Shown: positions 8,298-17,382, counted from the stretch's first letter. The stretch: 41,096 nt of DNA from Pseudomonas agarici (GCF_900109755.1 NZ_FOAR01000036.1:1-41096), one strand, 5' to 3'. Notes: a model not told the origin generated them from the sequence alone. Made by a program: numbers and translations.

Positions 8298-9250
8298 AGC
8301 GGCTTGCCTCCCAATTCACCGGTAAGGGTCTTGAGAAACAGGATGATCAGACGTTTGTCCTCATCGGAAGGGATACGCCCCAGTTGATAGGTGAACATCA
8401 CCGTGACCGCTTCATCGAGGGTTTTGGCCGAGGCATCATGAAAGTACGGGGCGGTGAGGGCTACGTTGCGCAGACTGGGGACCTTGAACACATAGCGGTC
8501 TTCCTCGGCACCGGTGGCCAGGTAGCGTCCCAAGTCGGCCTGGGTCGGATTGCCGCGGGCCTTGAAGTAGTCGCCCATTACGCCGAATTTCTGGTACATG
8601 TTGCCGCCGATATTCACCCCTTGGTGGCAAGCGATGCAGCCGTAGTCCTTGAAGCGCTGGTAGCCGTATTTCTCGTCTAGGCTGAGGATGTCGGTGTTGC
8701 CCTTTAGGTACTGGTCGAAGCGCGAGTTGGGGGTCAGTAGGGTGCGTTCGTAGGTGCTCAGGGCATTTCTCACATTGTCGACCGTTACGCCGTCGGCGTA
8801 AGCGTCGCGAAAGGCCGCCAGGTAGGCCGGATCCTTGACCAGAGTGTCGATGAGGTTCGGCCAAGTGTTACCCATCTCGATCGGGTTTTGCAGCACGTCG
8901 TCGGCCTGGGCTTCCAGGCTTTCGGCGCGACCGTTCCAGAACTGCCGGAAGTTCAAGGCGGCATTGAACACGGTGGGCGTGTTGACGGCGACGCGGGTGC
9001 CATGCAAACCGAGCGACAGTGGCTTGTCGTCGGCGCCGCCTTGGTCCAGTTGATGGCAGGTGGCACAGGATAGCTGGTTGTTGATCGATAGGCGTTTTTC
9101 ATTGAATAGCTGGCGACCCAACTCCACGCGACGGGGATCTTGTTGCGCAATCTCTGGCACGGGTTTCAGCGGTTCGTCCAGCGAGGCCGCCAGGACAGGC
9201 AGGCACAGCGTTGTACAGAGCAGTAGCAGGAGCGTTCCAGAGGCTGACAT
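8294..9250 (-). CDS. Periplasmic di-haem cytochrome c peroxidase / MauG-like protein
   Basis: Exported c-type cytochrome of 318 aa. Residues 1-22 are a Sec signal peptide. Two haem-attachment motifs are present: CATCH at 62-66 and CIACH at 205-209. The conserved bacterial peroxidase segments FWNGRAESLEAQA and ALSTYERTLLTPNSRFDQYLKG are visible. Family members reduce hydrogen peroxide with electrons from small cytochromes, or in the MauG branch oxidise protein side chains. Sequence alone does not separate these here. It lies inside a signalling operon, 27 bp after a GGDEF-EAL gene, and its stop overlaps the kinase start by 4 bases. That points to a role in generating or tuning the kinase signal rather than general peroxide defence. 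Confidence 0.87.
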   Translation of the reverse strand: MSASGTLLLLLCTTLCLPVLAASLDEPLKPVPEIAQQDPRRVELGRQLFNEKRLSINNQLSCATCHQLDQGGADDKPLSLGLHGTRVAVNTPTVFNAALNFRQFWNGRAESLEAQADDVLQNPIEMGNTWPNLIDTLVKDPAYLAAFRDAYADGVTVDNVRNALSTYERTLLTPNSRFDQYLKGNTDILSLDEKYGYQRFKDYGCIACHQGVNIGGNMYQKFGVMGDYFKARGNPTQADLGRYLATGAEEDRYVFKVPSLRNVALTAPYFHDASAKTLDEAVTVMFTYQLGRIPSDEDKRLIILFLKTLTGELGGKPL

Positions 9251-9277
9251 CGCATGCTTCCTACGGCTGGGGATCGA

Positions 9278-11152
9278 TCAGTCATGTTCCGGCTCTTGGC
9301 GTCGCGGGTCCTTTAACCAACGGCTGAATTCGCCGGCTTCGATGGCCTTGCTGAAATAATAACCCTGGGCCTCCCCACAGTGATTGGCCTTGAGAAAGTC
9401 CAGTTGTTCCAGGGTTTCCACGCCTTCGGCGATGATGTTCAGATCCAGGCTCTTGCCCAGGTTGATGATTGCCTTGACCAGCACCGCGTCGCTGCCGTTG
9501 CTGTTGACGTTGCGCACGAACGATTGATCGATTTTCAGCACATCGATGGGAAAGCGTCGCAGGTAGCTCAGGCTTGAGTAGCCGGTACCGAAGTCGTCGA
9601 TGGCCAGGCGGATGCCGAGTGCTTTGATGGCATGCAACACCTCGAGGGTGGTATCGACGTTCTGCATCAGGACGCTCTCGGTGATTTCCAGCTCCAGCAG
9701 CGTCGGATCCAGGCCGGTGTCCTCCAGCGCCTGCTCGACCCCAGCCAGAAAATCTCGCTGTCGCAAGTCGATGGCCGACACATTGACCGACATGATGATC
9801 GGGGGTAAACCAGCCTCCTGCCAGGCTTTGGCCTGGGTACAGGCCTGGCGCAGGATCCAGCGGCTGAGTGGAACGATCAGCCCGCAGTCTTCGGCCACGG
9901 GAATGAATTCGCCCGGATAGACCCAGCCACGCTGCGGGTGCCGCCAGCGGATCAATGCCTCCGCCCCGACCACGACGCCGCTGGACAGGTCCAGCTTGGG
10001 TTGATAATGCAGCACGAATTCGTCGCGTTCGAGGGCTCGGTGGATGCCCGATTCGATAGACTGCTGCTCGCGGGCACGCAGGTTCATGTCTTCGATGAAA
10101 AAACCGAAATTGTTCGGGCCATGTTCCTTGACGTTGCGCATGGCTGTTTCGGCTTTCTTGATCAGGTTCAGCGCATCCAGGCCATCGCCAGGGTAGAGAC
10201 TGATCCCCAGGCTCGCGGTGACCCGCAGATCGTGGCCGGCCACTTCGAGGGGCGCGGTGATGGCGCCGAGGACTTTTTCGGCGATGTCCCTGGCTTGTTG
10301 GGGGGCAGCAATATCGGGCAGTACCAGGACAAACTCATCGGAGCCGTAGCGAAACACCGAGTCCGGGTGGGAAAATACTCCGATCAGGCACTGAGCCACA
10401 TGCTTGAGCATTTCATCGCCGGCCGGATGACCGAGCGCATTGTTGATGCGCTTGAAGCGGTCCAGGCCGAGGAACATCACCGCGACCTGTTCGTCTTGAC
10501 GCCGGGCCCGCGCAATCGTCTGGCCCAGCCGGTCACCGAGCAACGTGCTGTTGGGCAGCCCGGTCAGCACATCGAATTGCAGCAGGCGCGAGACCTGCAA
10601 CAGCTCCTGCACCCGCTCCTCGATTGTCCGTTCCAGATCGCACATGCGCATGGCCATGTCCTTGGCCAGTTGCCATTTCCAGGTCAGGGCACTGGCCATC
10701 TGGCGGATTTCCAGACTGTCGAACGGCTTCTTCAAAATCAGCAGCCGATCGCCGAATTCCAGGCGTTCGGCCATGGATTCCCACGAGTAGTCCGAATAGG
10801 CGGTGCAGAGGGCGATCTGCAAATCTGGAGCCACCCTCCAGAGCCGCTCGATGGTTTCCAATCCATCCCAGCCGGGCGGCATGCGCATGTCAATAAAAGC
10901 CATGGCGTAGGGGCGTTGGGCGGCCTGTGCGAGTGTCACCCGCTCCAGGGCTTCCTGTCCCTGGTACGCTGAGTCGAGTTCAAACGTCTGGTGCTGGTGT
11001 TTGCAGACACCGAACAGCAAGGTTTCAGTCGTGTCCAGGCCCGGCGCGTGCTCTGCTGTGGGGCAGAGGATCTTGCGAAAGTCCTGATGAATCGAGGGCG
11101 TATCGTCGATGATCAGGATGCGCCGGTTGGCGGCACCGGTTAGGGCATCCAT
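9278..11152 (-). CDS. Response regulator with degenerate GGDEF and intact EAL domain (REC-GGDEF-EAL)
   Basis: Predicted phosphorylation-controlled c-di-GMP phosphodiesterase, 624 aa. The receiver (about 10-140) has the acidic pair, Asp in FIDMRMPPGWDG and Lys in LILKKPFD. The GGDEF site reads GSDEF and lacks an RxxD inhibitory site, so cyclase activity is unlikely; it may still bind GTP. The EAL domain (about 370-620) has the expected residues: EAL in GAEALIRW, Asn in VNVS, Glu in ITES, DDFGTGYSS, LKID, AEGVE and QGYYFS. The ATG at 11152 sits in a TGATG junction with the stop of the previous gene; a GTG one codon earlier is the alternative. Confidence 0.88.
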   Translation of the reverse strand: MDALTGAANRRILIIDDTPSIHQDFRKILCPTAEHAPGLDTTETLLFGVCKHQHQTFELDSAYQGQEALERVTLAQAAQRPYAMAFIDMRMPPGWDGLETIERLWRVAPDLQIALCTAYSDYSWESMAERLEFGDRLLILKKPFDSLEIRQMASALTWKWQLAKDMAMRMCDLERTIEERVQELLQVSRLLQFDVLTGLPNSTLLGDRLGQTIARARRQDEQVAVMFLGLDRFKRINNALGHPAGDEMLKHVAQCLIGVFSHPDSVFRYGSDEFVLVLPDIAAPQQARDIAEKVLGAITAPLEVAGHDLRVTASLGISLYPGDGLDALNLIKKAETAMRNVKEHGPNNFGFFIEDMNLRAREQQSIESGIHRALERDEFVLHYQPKLDLSSGVVVGAEALIRWRHPQRGWVYPGEFIPVAEDCGLIVPLSRWILRQACTQAKAWQEAGLPPIIMSVNVSAIDLRQRDFLAGVEQALEDTGLDPTLLELEITESVLMQNVDTTLEVLHAIKALGIRLAIDDFGTGYSSLSYLRRFPIDVLKIDQSFVRNVNSNGSDAVLVKAIINLGKSLDLNIIAEGVETLEQLDFLKANHCGEAQGYYFSKAIEAGEFSRWLKDPRRQEPEHD

Positions 11153-13416
11153 CACTGCACCTCGCGGTCGAGTGGTGTTTGCGGATTGATATTGCCCTTG
11201 TGCAACAGTTGCGAGGCGTGCTGGCTGTTGACAGCCTTGCTGAAGTAATAGCCCTGGGCGTTCATCGGTGAGCCGGTGGAAATCAGCGAGCTGCGTTGCT
11301 CCAGGGTTTCCACGCCTTCGGCGATGATGCCGATACCTACCTCCCGGGCGAAGTTGATGATGGCGCGCAAGGTGGCGGCGCTCTCCAGGTCCTGGGTGGC
11401 GTGATGGATAAACGACTGCGCCAGTTTCAGGTGATTGACCTGGTAGGTCTTGAGGTAGTCGAACGACGAGTAGTCGGTACCGAAATCGTCAATCGCGATC
11501 TTCACCCCGAGCTCGCGCAAGCGCGGCAGCACCTCGTTCTGCGTCCACTTGGTCTGGGCCAGAGTCGCTTCGGTGACATCGAACTCCAGGTCGGCGGGCA
11601 CCAGGCCCCATCGAGCGGTGGTTTCGATGACGTCGTGAACCAATTCGCCGCCGCTCTTGAGTTGTGCCAGCGACAGATTGATCGCAATCACTGGGGGCGC
11701 TATACCTTCGTCGCGCCATTTGCGCATCTGCTGGCAGGCCCGGTCCAGCACCCAGTGGCCAAGGGCGACGATAGTGCCGGTCTTTTCCGCAGCCGGAATA
11801 AAAGCATCGGGACTGAGCAGGCCACGTTCGGGATGGTTCCAGCGTACCAGTGCCTCCATGCCAAGGATCTTGCCGCTGGCCAGGTCGACTTCGGGCAGAT
11901 AGTGCAGTTCCAGCTCGTTGTGTGCGATGGCTTGTCGCAGGTCATTGGCGATGGCGACGCGGTCGGCGACTTCCTGATCGATCTCCTCGGAGTGGAAGTG
12001 GTACTGGTTGCGACCGTTTTCCTTGGAACGATAGAGCGCCATATCGGCCTGAACCAGCAAGGTGTCGGCGTTGTCAATGTCCTGCACATAGGTGCTGATG
12101 CCGATACTGGCGGAAATCCGTACCTCGTTGCCATCGAGGTGGTAGGGTTCGACCAAGGCACTGAGAATTTTCGCCGCCAGCGCCCCGGAAACGGCCGGCT
12201 CGCGCATTTCGGTTTGTAGCACGGCGAACTCGTCGCCGCCGAGCCGCGCCACGAGGTCTGTTTCGCGGGTACAGCTCTTCAACCGTCGCGCCACTTCCTG
12301 AAGCAGCAGGTCACCTACTGGATGACCCAGGGTATCGTTGATCCGCTTGAAGTGGTCCAGGTCGAGGTAGAACACCGCAAACGGCGAGGCGCCGCGCTGT
12401 GCGGCCGCGAAGCTCTGATGCAGGCGCTCGATCAGGGTCGAGCGGTTGGCCAGTCCGGTGAGCCCGTCGGTGCGGGCCAGTAGCGCGATCTTTTCCTCGG
12501 CCACCTTGCGCTCGGTAATATCGATGATGATGCCTTCAACTTCCAACAGGCGACCTTCGCTGTCGCGTACCGGCACGTAGCGGTTCTCGACCCAGCGCCA
12601 CTGATCGTCGCCGGTGCGCAGGCGGTATTCAATGGACGCACCCTGGGCGCCCTTGTCCAGTACCCGGGCCATGGCCGTGTCGACCTTGGTCTGATCCTCG
12701 GCATGAATCAGCACCTGGCGCCAATCGTCTGAGCCCACCAAATCCTTGGCCACATGGCCGAACTTGGTGATGTTGTGGGAGATGTACATCAGCGGAAACG
12801 ACGGCTCGCCCCGCAGGCGGTAGAGAATGGTCGGGCTGTTCTGAACGATGATGTTGGCATCGGACAGTTCGCGGGTGCGTTCCTCGACGGCCTGTTCGAG
12901 CAAATCCATTTTCAGCGCCGCCTCTTCGGTCATTTGCCATTTGGCGGTCAGGGCGCTGGCTAGCTGGCGGATCTCGATCGCATCGAACGGCTTTTTCAGA
13001 ATCAACAGGCGATCGCCCATGTCGACACGCTCGCTCATGTCCTCCAGCGAGTAGTCAGAGTAGGCGGTGCACAGGGCAATCTGCAGCTTGGGGTCGACCT
13101 GCCAGAGCCGCTCGATGGTTTCCAGGCCGTCCCAACCCGGAGGCATACGCATGTCGATAAAGGCCATGGCATAGGGGCGATTCCCGGCCAATGCTTGTTC
13201 GACCTTGACCAGGCCCTCCTGGCCCTGGAAGGCCGAGTCCAGTTCGAAAACGTATTGCGAACGGGTGATGACGGCGCCGAACAAGGCTGACTCAGCCGAT
13301 TGCAGATCGTCTTCGACGACAGAAGGGCAAAGAATCTTACGGAAGTCTTGGTGGATGGATGCCGTGTCATCGATAACCAAAATGCGGCGGTTGATACGGG
13401 GCACCATGCTGCTCAT
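11152..13416 (-). CDS. Response regulator with PAS, intact GGDEF and EAL domain (REC-PAS-GGDEF-EAL)
   Basis: First gene of the operon, 754 aa. Receiver at about 8-135 with Asp in FIDMRMPPGWDG. PAS/PAC at about 185-300, ending in the typical VEGIIIDITERK. The GGDEF domain (about 315-475) has intact GGDEF and an RETD inhibitory site five residues before it, so an active, product-inhibited diguanylate cyclase is expected. The EAL domain (about 490-740) keeps EAL, INLS, VTEA, IDDFGT, AEGVE and QGYYFS. However, the usual LKID reads LKLA and GTGYSS reads GTDYSS, so phosphodiesterase activity is uncertain. The ATG at 13416 with upstream GGGA is preferred over a TTG at 13422. Confidence 0.88.
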   Translation of the reverse strand: MSSMVPRINRRILVIDDTASIHQDFRKILCPSVVEDDLQSAESALFGAVITRSQYVFELDSAFQGQEGLVKVEQALAGNRPYAMAFIDMRMPPGWDGLETIERLWQVDPKLQIALCTAYSDYSLEDMSERVDMGDRLLILKKPFDAIEIRQLASALTAKWQMTEEAALKMDLLEQAVEERTRELSDANIIVQNSPTILYRLRGEPSFPLMYISHNITKFGHVAKDLVGSDDWRQVLIHAEDQTKVDTAMARVLDKGAQGASIEYRLRTGDDQWRWVENRYVPVRDSEGRLLEVEGIIIDITERKVAEEKIALLARTDGLTGLANRSTLIERLHQSFAAAQRGASPFAVFYLDLDHFKRINDTLGHPVGDLLLQEVARRLKSCTRETDLVARLGGDEFAVLQTEMREPAVSGALAAKILSALVEPYHLDGNEVRISASIGISTYVQDIDNADTLLVQADMALYRSKENGRNQYHFHSEEIDQEVADRVAIANDLRQAIAHNELELHYLPEVDLASGKILGMEALVRWNHPERGLLSPDAFIPAAEKTGTIVALGHWVLDRACQQMRKWRDEGIAPPVIAINLSLAQLKSGGELVHDVIETTARWGLVPADLEFDVTEATLAQTKWTQNEVLPRLRELGVKIAIDDFGTDYSSFDYLKTYQVNHLKLAQSFIHHATQDLESAATLRAIINFAREVGIGIIAEGVETLEQRSSLISTGSPMNAQGYYFSKAVNSQHASQLLHKGNINPQTPLDREVQ

Positions 13417-13530
13417 TGCCAATCCCGGAGCATATGAAGGTCGAAATATACCGAATGCATGCAGAAATCCTTTCTCGGTTGACTACACGGCGACTGCGCG
13501 CTCGACTCCCTGAAGCATAGATCGGCTTGC

Positions 13531-13558
13531 GCTGACATGCTGAAATACTTGTGTCAGC
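13531..13558. promoter_or_regulatory. Inverted repeat in the divergent signalling promoter region
   Basis: GCTGACA (13531-13537) and TGTCAGC (13552-13558) are perfect 7-bp arms separated by 14 bases. It lies in the 248-bp gap between the divergent REC-PAS-GGDEF-EAL and REC-HD genes. It could be a shared operator; no regulator is identified. I see no confident sigma-70 promoter in this gap. Confidence 0.35.
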
Positions 13559-13664
13559 GACGGTCGTAGTGGCGATAAAGTATCTACCCTTATGGCGAAG
13601 ACCGGTATTGTCCGTCGTCCAAAGGTCTCGCAAACGAAGTCCCTACATTGACATGAGGTGTTCC

Positions 13665-15017
13665 ATGGATGAATCCACTGCCGGTGCCGTGACCAAACCC
13701 CGTGTTTTGTTGGTCGACGACGAGGCGTCGATTCTGAACAGCTTGCGGCGCCTGCTGCGCGGCCAGCCCTATGAACTGTTTCTGGCCGATGGCGGGGCCC
13801 AGGCTCTGGAAATCATGGCCCAGCAGCCTATCGACCTGATCATCAGCGATGCCCGCATGCCGAATATGGATGGCGCGACGCTACTGGCGCGCGTTCATCA
13901 ATTGTATCCATCGACCCTACGCATCCTGCTGACCGGTTACGCCGACATGGACATGATGATCAAGGCAATCAACGAGGGGCAGATCTATCGCTATATCAGC
14001 AAACCCTGGAACGACGAAGAACTGCTGCTGACGACACGCCAGGCGTTGGTGTTCCAGCACTCGGAAAATGAGCGCCAGCGCTTGCAGGTGTTGGCCGCAG
14101 AACAGAACAGGCAGTTGCAATCGCTCAACGCGTCCCTGGAAAAACGCGTGCTGGCGCGCACCAGCGAAATCCAGCAGACCGCCGATATGCTCGACCTGGC
14201 CTATGAAGAACTCAAACGCAGCTATGCCGTGACCGCCGAGGTGTTTTCGCGGATGGTCGAGTGGCGCCTGCCCCAAGACAAGCAGACCAATCGAGCGGTC
14301 ATTGAATTGGTGCGGGCCTGGTGCAAGGCCCATGAATTGGACGAGACCGATAGTCGCAACCTGGCCATGGCGGCGGCCTTGCACAATATCGGCAAGATGA
14401 GCTGGACCGACGGCATGATGGGCGCGCCAGCGGACCTGCTGCACCATACCGATCGTGAGCGTTATCGCGGCTATCCGAAGCAGAGCGAATCATTGCTGAT
14501 GACGCTGGAGCCCATGCAGGATGCGGCCCGCTTGATTCTTCATCATCAGGAGCGCTGGGATGGCAGCGGTTTCCCCGATCGCCTCAAGGGCGAAGCGATT
14601 CCCCTTGGCGCACGGGTGCTGAAACTGGTCGTCGACTTTGTCGAGTTGCAGCGTGGGCTGATTCTCGAACGGCATTTGAACAGCGATGAGGCCCTGATAT
14701 TTATCCGCAAATATGCGGGTCGCCTGTACGACCCGGAACTGGTCGAGGCGTTCGTCAAGGTCTGTGCCGATCATCTGAGCGATGTGACCGCCGCTGATCC
14801 GAGCGTCAAGGTCATGGGTACCCACGAGTTGTCGGCGGGCATGATTCTGGCGCGCAACCTCAATGCCGACAACGGTATGCTGCTGCTCAATGCCGGCAAG
14901 GTATTGAGCGCGCAACTGGTAGAGAAGCTGATCGGCTTCGAAGCTATGGAAAGGGCCAAGTACAGCGTCTTCGTCAAGCTACCCGAGGAGGAGGTGGTGC
15001 TGGAGCAGGCGACCTGA
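13665..15017 (+). CDS. Response regulator with degenerate HD-GYP domain
   Basis: Cytosolic protein of 450 aa. Receiver at about 12-125 (LLVDDEAS, Asp in ISDARMPNMDG, Lys in YISKPW), coiled coil at about 130-185, then an HD-GYP-type domain (about 190-380) and a C-terminal segment HELSAGMILARNLNADNG as in many HD-GYP regulators. HD-GYP enzymes degrade c-di-GMP with metal ions. Here the HDIGK motif reads HNIGK, the earlier ligand His is missing (TNRAVIEL) and a later His position reads YRGYP. HHQERWDGSGFP replaces the HHE..DGxGYP motif. It is therefore probably a catalytically dead sensor or adaptor. ATG 13665 follows AGGTG. It is divergent from the operon at 5077-13416 and likely receives phosphate from the same kinase. 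Confidence 0.85.
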   Translation: MDESTAGAVTKPRVLLVDDEASILNSLRRLLRGQPYELFLADGGAQALEIMAQQPIDLIISDARMPNMDGATLLARVHQLYPSTLRILLTGYADMDMMIKAINEGQIYRYISKPWNDEELLLTTRQALVFQHSENERQRLQVLAAEQNRQLQSLNASLEKRVLARTSEIQQTADMLDLAYEELKRSYAVTAEVFSRMVEWRLPQDKQTNRAVIELVRAWCKAHELDETDSRNLAMAAALHNIGKMSWTDGMMGAPADLLHHTDRERYRGYPKQSESLLMTLEPMQDAARLILHHQERWDGSGFPDRLKGEAIPLGARVLKLVVDFVELQRGLILERHLNSDEALIFIRKYAGRLYDPELVEAFVKVCADHLSDVTAADPSVKVMGTHELSAGMILARNLNADNGMLLLNAGKVLSAQLVEKLIGFEAMERAKYSVFVKLPEEEVVLEQAT

Positions 15018-15194
15018 GCTTCGCCTGATCGGCTTGAGCTAGAGGAAACTTGCTTCATGGGCTGCTTGTGGGTTGAGTTGGCCGTGCGCCTGATGCTCGA
15101 ACAACGTCGTACCGCTTGAACCGCGAGTTTATCGCCGGGTGCGGGCGTCTCGGTTGAGTCGGCGACGCCAGTCCCCTGTGTTGCTGGGTTGGCC

Positions 15195-16124
15195 CTAGCG
15201 GACCGCGCTGACGCCATCGAGGGTCGAGAACGACGTGTCCTTGGCCGTCAGCAGAAAGTCGCGCATATAGGGGGCATCGAGCATGTCCGCGCGGATGGCT
15301 GCGTACAGTGTGGCGAACAGGCCTTTGTCTCCTAGCCGCTTGGCCTTCACATAACCCCGTGAGCTGTATTCATGCAGTGCCCAGTGAGGCATGCCGCAGA
15401 CACCCCGACCGCTGGCCACCAGTTGCATCATCATCACCGTCAGCTCCGAGGTACGTACCTGTGCCGGCTCGATATCGGCCGGCTCCAGGAACCGGGTGAA
15501 GATATCCAGCCGATCACGTTCCACCGGGTAGGTGATCAAGGTTTCCTTGAGCAGGTCCTTGGGCACGATATAGGCTTTGTTTGCCAGGGCATGTTGGTTG
15601 GCGACCGCGAGCATCGCCTCATAGGTGAAGAGCGGGACGTAGGTGATACCGACCAATTCCAGCGGGTCGGAGGTTACCACCAGATCCAGGTCGCCGCGTG
15701 CCAGGGCCGGCAGTGGCGCGAAGGAAAATCCGGAGGCCAGGTCCAGTTCGACTTCCGGCCAGGCATCGCGAAACTGGTCGATGGTCGGCATCAGCCATTG
15801 GAAGCAACTATGGCACTCGATCGCCATATGTAAGCGTCCCGCAGTGCCGCCGGCCAGTCGCGCGATATCCCGTTCCGCCCCGCGCAGCAGCGGCAAAGTC
15901 GCATCAGCCAGTTGCAGCAGGCGCAAACCGGCGCTGGTGAAGCGTACCGGCTTGGTCTTGCGCACGAACAACGGCATGCCCATGCGCTCTTCCAGTTCCT
16001 TGAACTGGTGGGACAAGGCCGATTGTGTCAGGTGCAGGCGCTCGGCAGCCTCTACCAGGCTGTCGGATTCACGCAGGGCGTGAAGGGTTTTCAAGTGACG
16101 GATTTCCAGCACCAGGGACTCCAT
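15195..16124 (-). CDS. metR: LysR-family methionine regulator MetR
   Basis: Transcriptional regulator of methionine biosynthesis that responds to homocysteine. It has 309 aa, the usual length. An N-terminal winged helix-turn-helix (about 1-65, SLVEAAERLHLTQSALSHQFKELEERMG) is followed by a LysR substrate-binding domain. Hallmarks that match E. coli MetR include IRHLKTLHALRE, the stretch AIECHSCFQWLMP, GDLDLVVTSDP and TYPVERDRLDIFTRFLEP. It is divergent from the hydrolase at 16338, as I recall for the PA3586-PA3587 pair in P. aeruginosa. No metE or metF is in the window. About 180 bp of unassigned sequence separates its end from the REC-HD gene. Confidence 0.92.
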   Translation of the reverse strand: MESLVLEIRHLKTLHALRESDSLVEAAERLHLTQSALSHQFKELEERMGMPLFVRKTKPVRFTSAGLRLLQLADATLPLLRGAERDIARLAGGTAGRLHMAIECHSCFQWLMPTIDQFRDAWPEVELDLASGFSFAPLPALARGDLDLVVTSDPLELVGITYVPLFTYEAMLAVANQHALANKAYIVPKDLLKETLITYPVERDRLDIFTRFLEPADIEPAQVRTSELTVMMMQLVASGRGVCGMPHWALHEYSSRGYVKAKRLGDKGLFATLYAAIRADMLDAPYMRDFLLTAKDTSFSTLDGVSAVR

Positions 16125-16337
16125 GAATAAACTTTGTAGTGAGTGCTCTAAGGGTGAGTTTGTCTCATACGGTGGCGACTGTCGATAAGGGGCTACGGCT
16201 GGCGCGAGCGTCGCCGGTCATGCGGAAAAATACCGCTGGGCAATCTTCATCAAACTGTCATTGAAGTGTGGCAGCGCGCTTGAGCAAATTTCATCAGACT
16301 CGCGCTCTATTGGGGTTTTGCGTTTCGGTGTTTTTTC

Positions 16338-17330
16338 ATGCGTGTAGTTATTTTCCTGGCCGTACTGTTGTTCGGCCTGCCGTCTTTTGCGGCTGCTCGA
16401 TGTGATGTCAATGTTCCAACCGAGTATGTCGACCTGGATCAGGTCAGACTGGCGTATCAGAGTATCGGTCGCGCCTCGGATCCGGCTTTGTTGCTGGTCA
16501 TGGGCTTGGGGGGACAATTGATCCACTGGCCTGACGAGGTGGTGGTCGCGCTGTGCCGGCAAGGCTTCCGGGTGATTCGTTATGACAATCGCGATGTTGG
16601 CTTGTCGAGCTGGCGACAGGCGCCCGCGAGTGCCAACCTGACCTTCGAGGTCTTGCGCTATAAGCTTGGCCTGCCGGTGGCGGCGCCGTACAGCTTGAGC
16701 GATATGGCCGGCGACGCGCTGGGATTGATGGATGCCTTGCAGATTGAGCAGTTTCATGTACTTGGCGTGAGCATGGGCGGCATGATCGCCCAGCGTGTGG
16801 CGGCCATGGCTGCGCAACGGGTCGAGAGCCTGACACTGGTGATGACCAGCTCCGGTGCCGAAGGCCTGCCGGCGCCGAATGCGGCCCTGGTGCAGTTGCT
16901 GTCGCGGCGTAGCGCGCCGAGTCGCCAGGTGGCGATCGAACAGCAGGCCGATCTGCTGGCGGCGCTGGGCAGCCCCGAGGTCCGCGATGACCGGGACATG
17001 CTGTTGCAGCAGGCGGCGACGTCCTATGATCGAGCCTTCAATCCGGATGGGGTCAAGCGCCAGATCATGGCGATTCTCGCCGAACCGAGTCGTGTGCCCT
17101 TGCTCAATCAGTTACGGGTGCCGACCCTGGTGGTGCATGGCACTGCCGATCCGTTGTTGCCGGTGATGCACGGCGTGCACTTGGCGGCGCATATCCAGGG
17201 CAGCCGGCTGGTACTGATTCCGGGGCTGGCCCATCGTTTCCAAGAGGCGTTCAAGGCACCATTGCTGGCGGCGGTGCTGCCTTATCTGCGCGAGCACCAG
17301 CAGGACATCAGCCACTGGGCGCAGCTCTGA
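16338..17330 (+). CDS. Exported alpha/beta-hydrolase
   Basis: Esterase/lipase-like hydrolase of 330 aa with an N-terminal signal peptide (about residues 1-20, MRVVIFLAVLLFGLPSFAAA), so probably periplasmic. The alpha/beta-hydrolase fold shows the oxyanion segment MGLGGQ, nucleophile Ser145 in GVSMGG, Asp in VHGTADPLLP and His in PGLAHRF. Substrate unknown. No good Shine-Dalgarno precedes the ATG at 16338, but no other start keeps the signal peptide. It is divergent from metR, with about 210 bp between, and a short AT-rich leader. Confidence 0.85.
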   Translation: MRVVIFLAVLLFGLPSFAAARCDVNVPTEYVDLDQVRLAYQSIGRASDPALLLVMGLGGQLIHWPDEVVVALCRQGFRVIRYDNRDVGLSSWRQAPASANLTFEVLRYKLGLPVAAPYSLSDMAGDALGLMDALQIEQFHVLGVSMGGMIAQRVAAMAAQRVESLTLVMTSSGAEGLPAPNAALVQLLSRRSAPSRQVAIEQQADLLAALGSPEVRDDRDMLLQQAATSYDRAFNPDGVKRQIMAILAEPSRVPLLNQLRVPTLVVHGTADPLLPVMHGVHLAAHIQGSRLVLIPGLAHRFQEAFKAPLLAAVLPYLREHQQDISHWAQL

Positions 17331-17382
17331 GGCAGGTGTATCGTGCAAACTTTCCGGCGCATTCGAGCCTGTGAGGTTTGTC

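Noticed and set aside
16241..16266. CTTCA...TGAAG repeat upstream of the hydrolase as a MetR site
   Set aside because: The spacing does not fit the TGAA-N5-TTCA form known for MetR.
16218..16817. 200-residue minus-strand open frame across the alpha/beta-hydrolase
   Set aside because: The plus-strand gene has signal peptide and catalytic motifs; the antisense frame has none.
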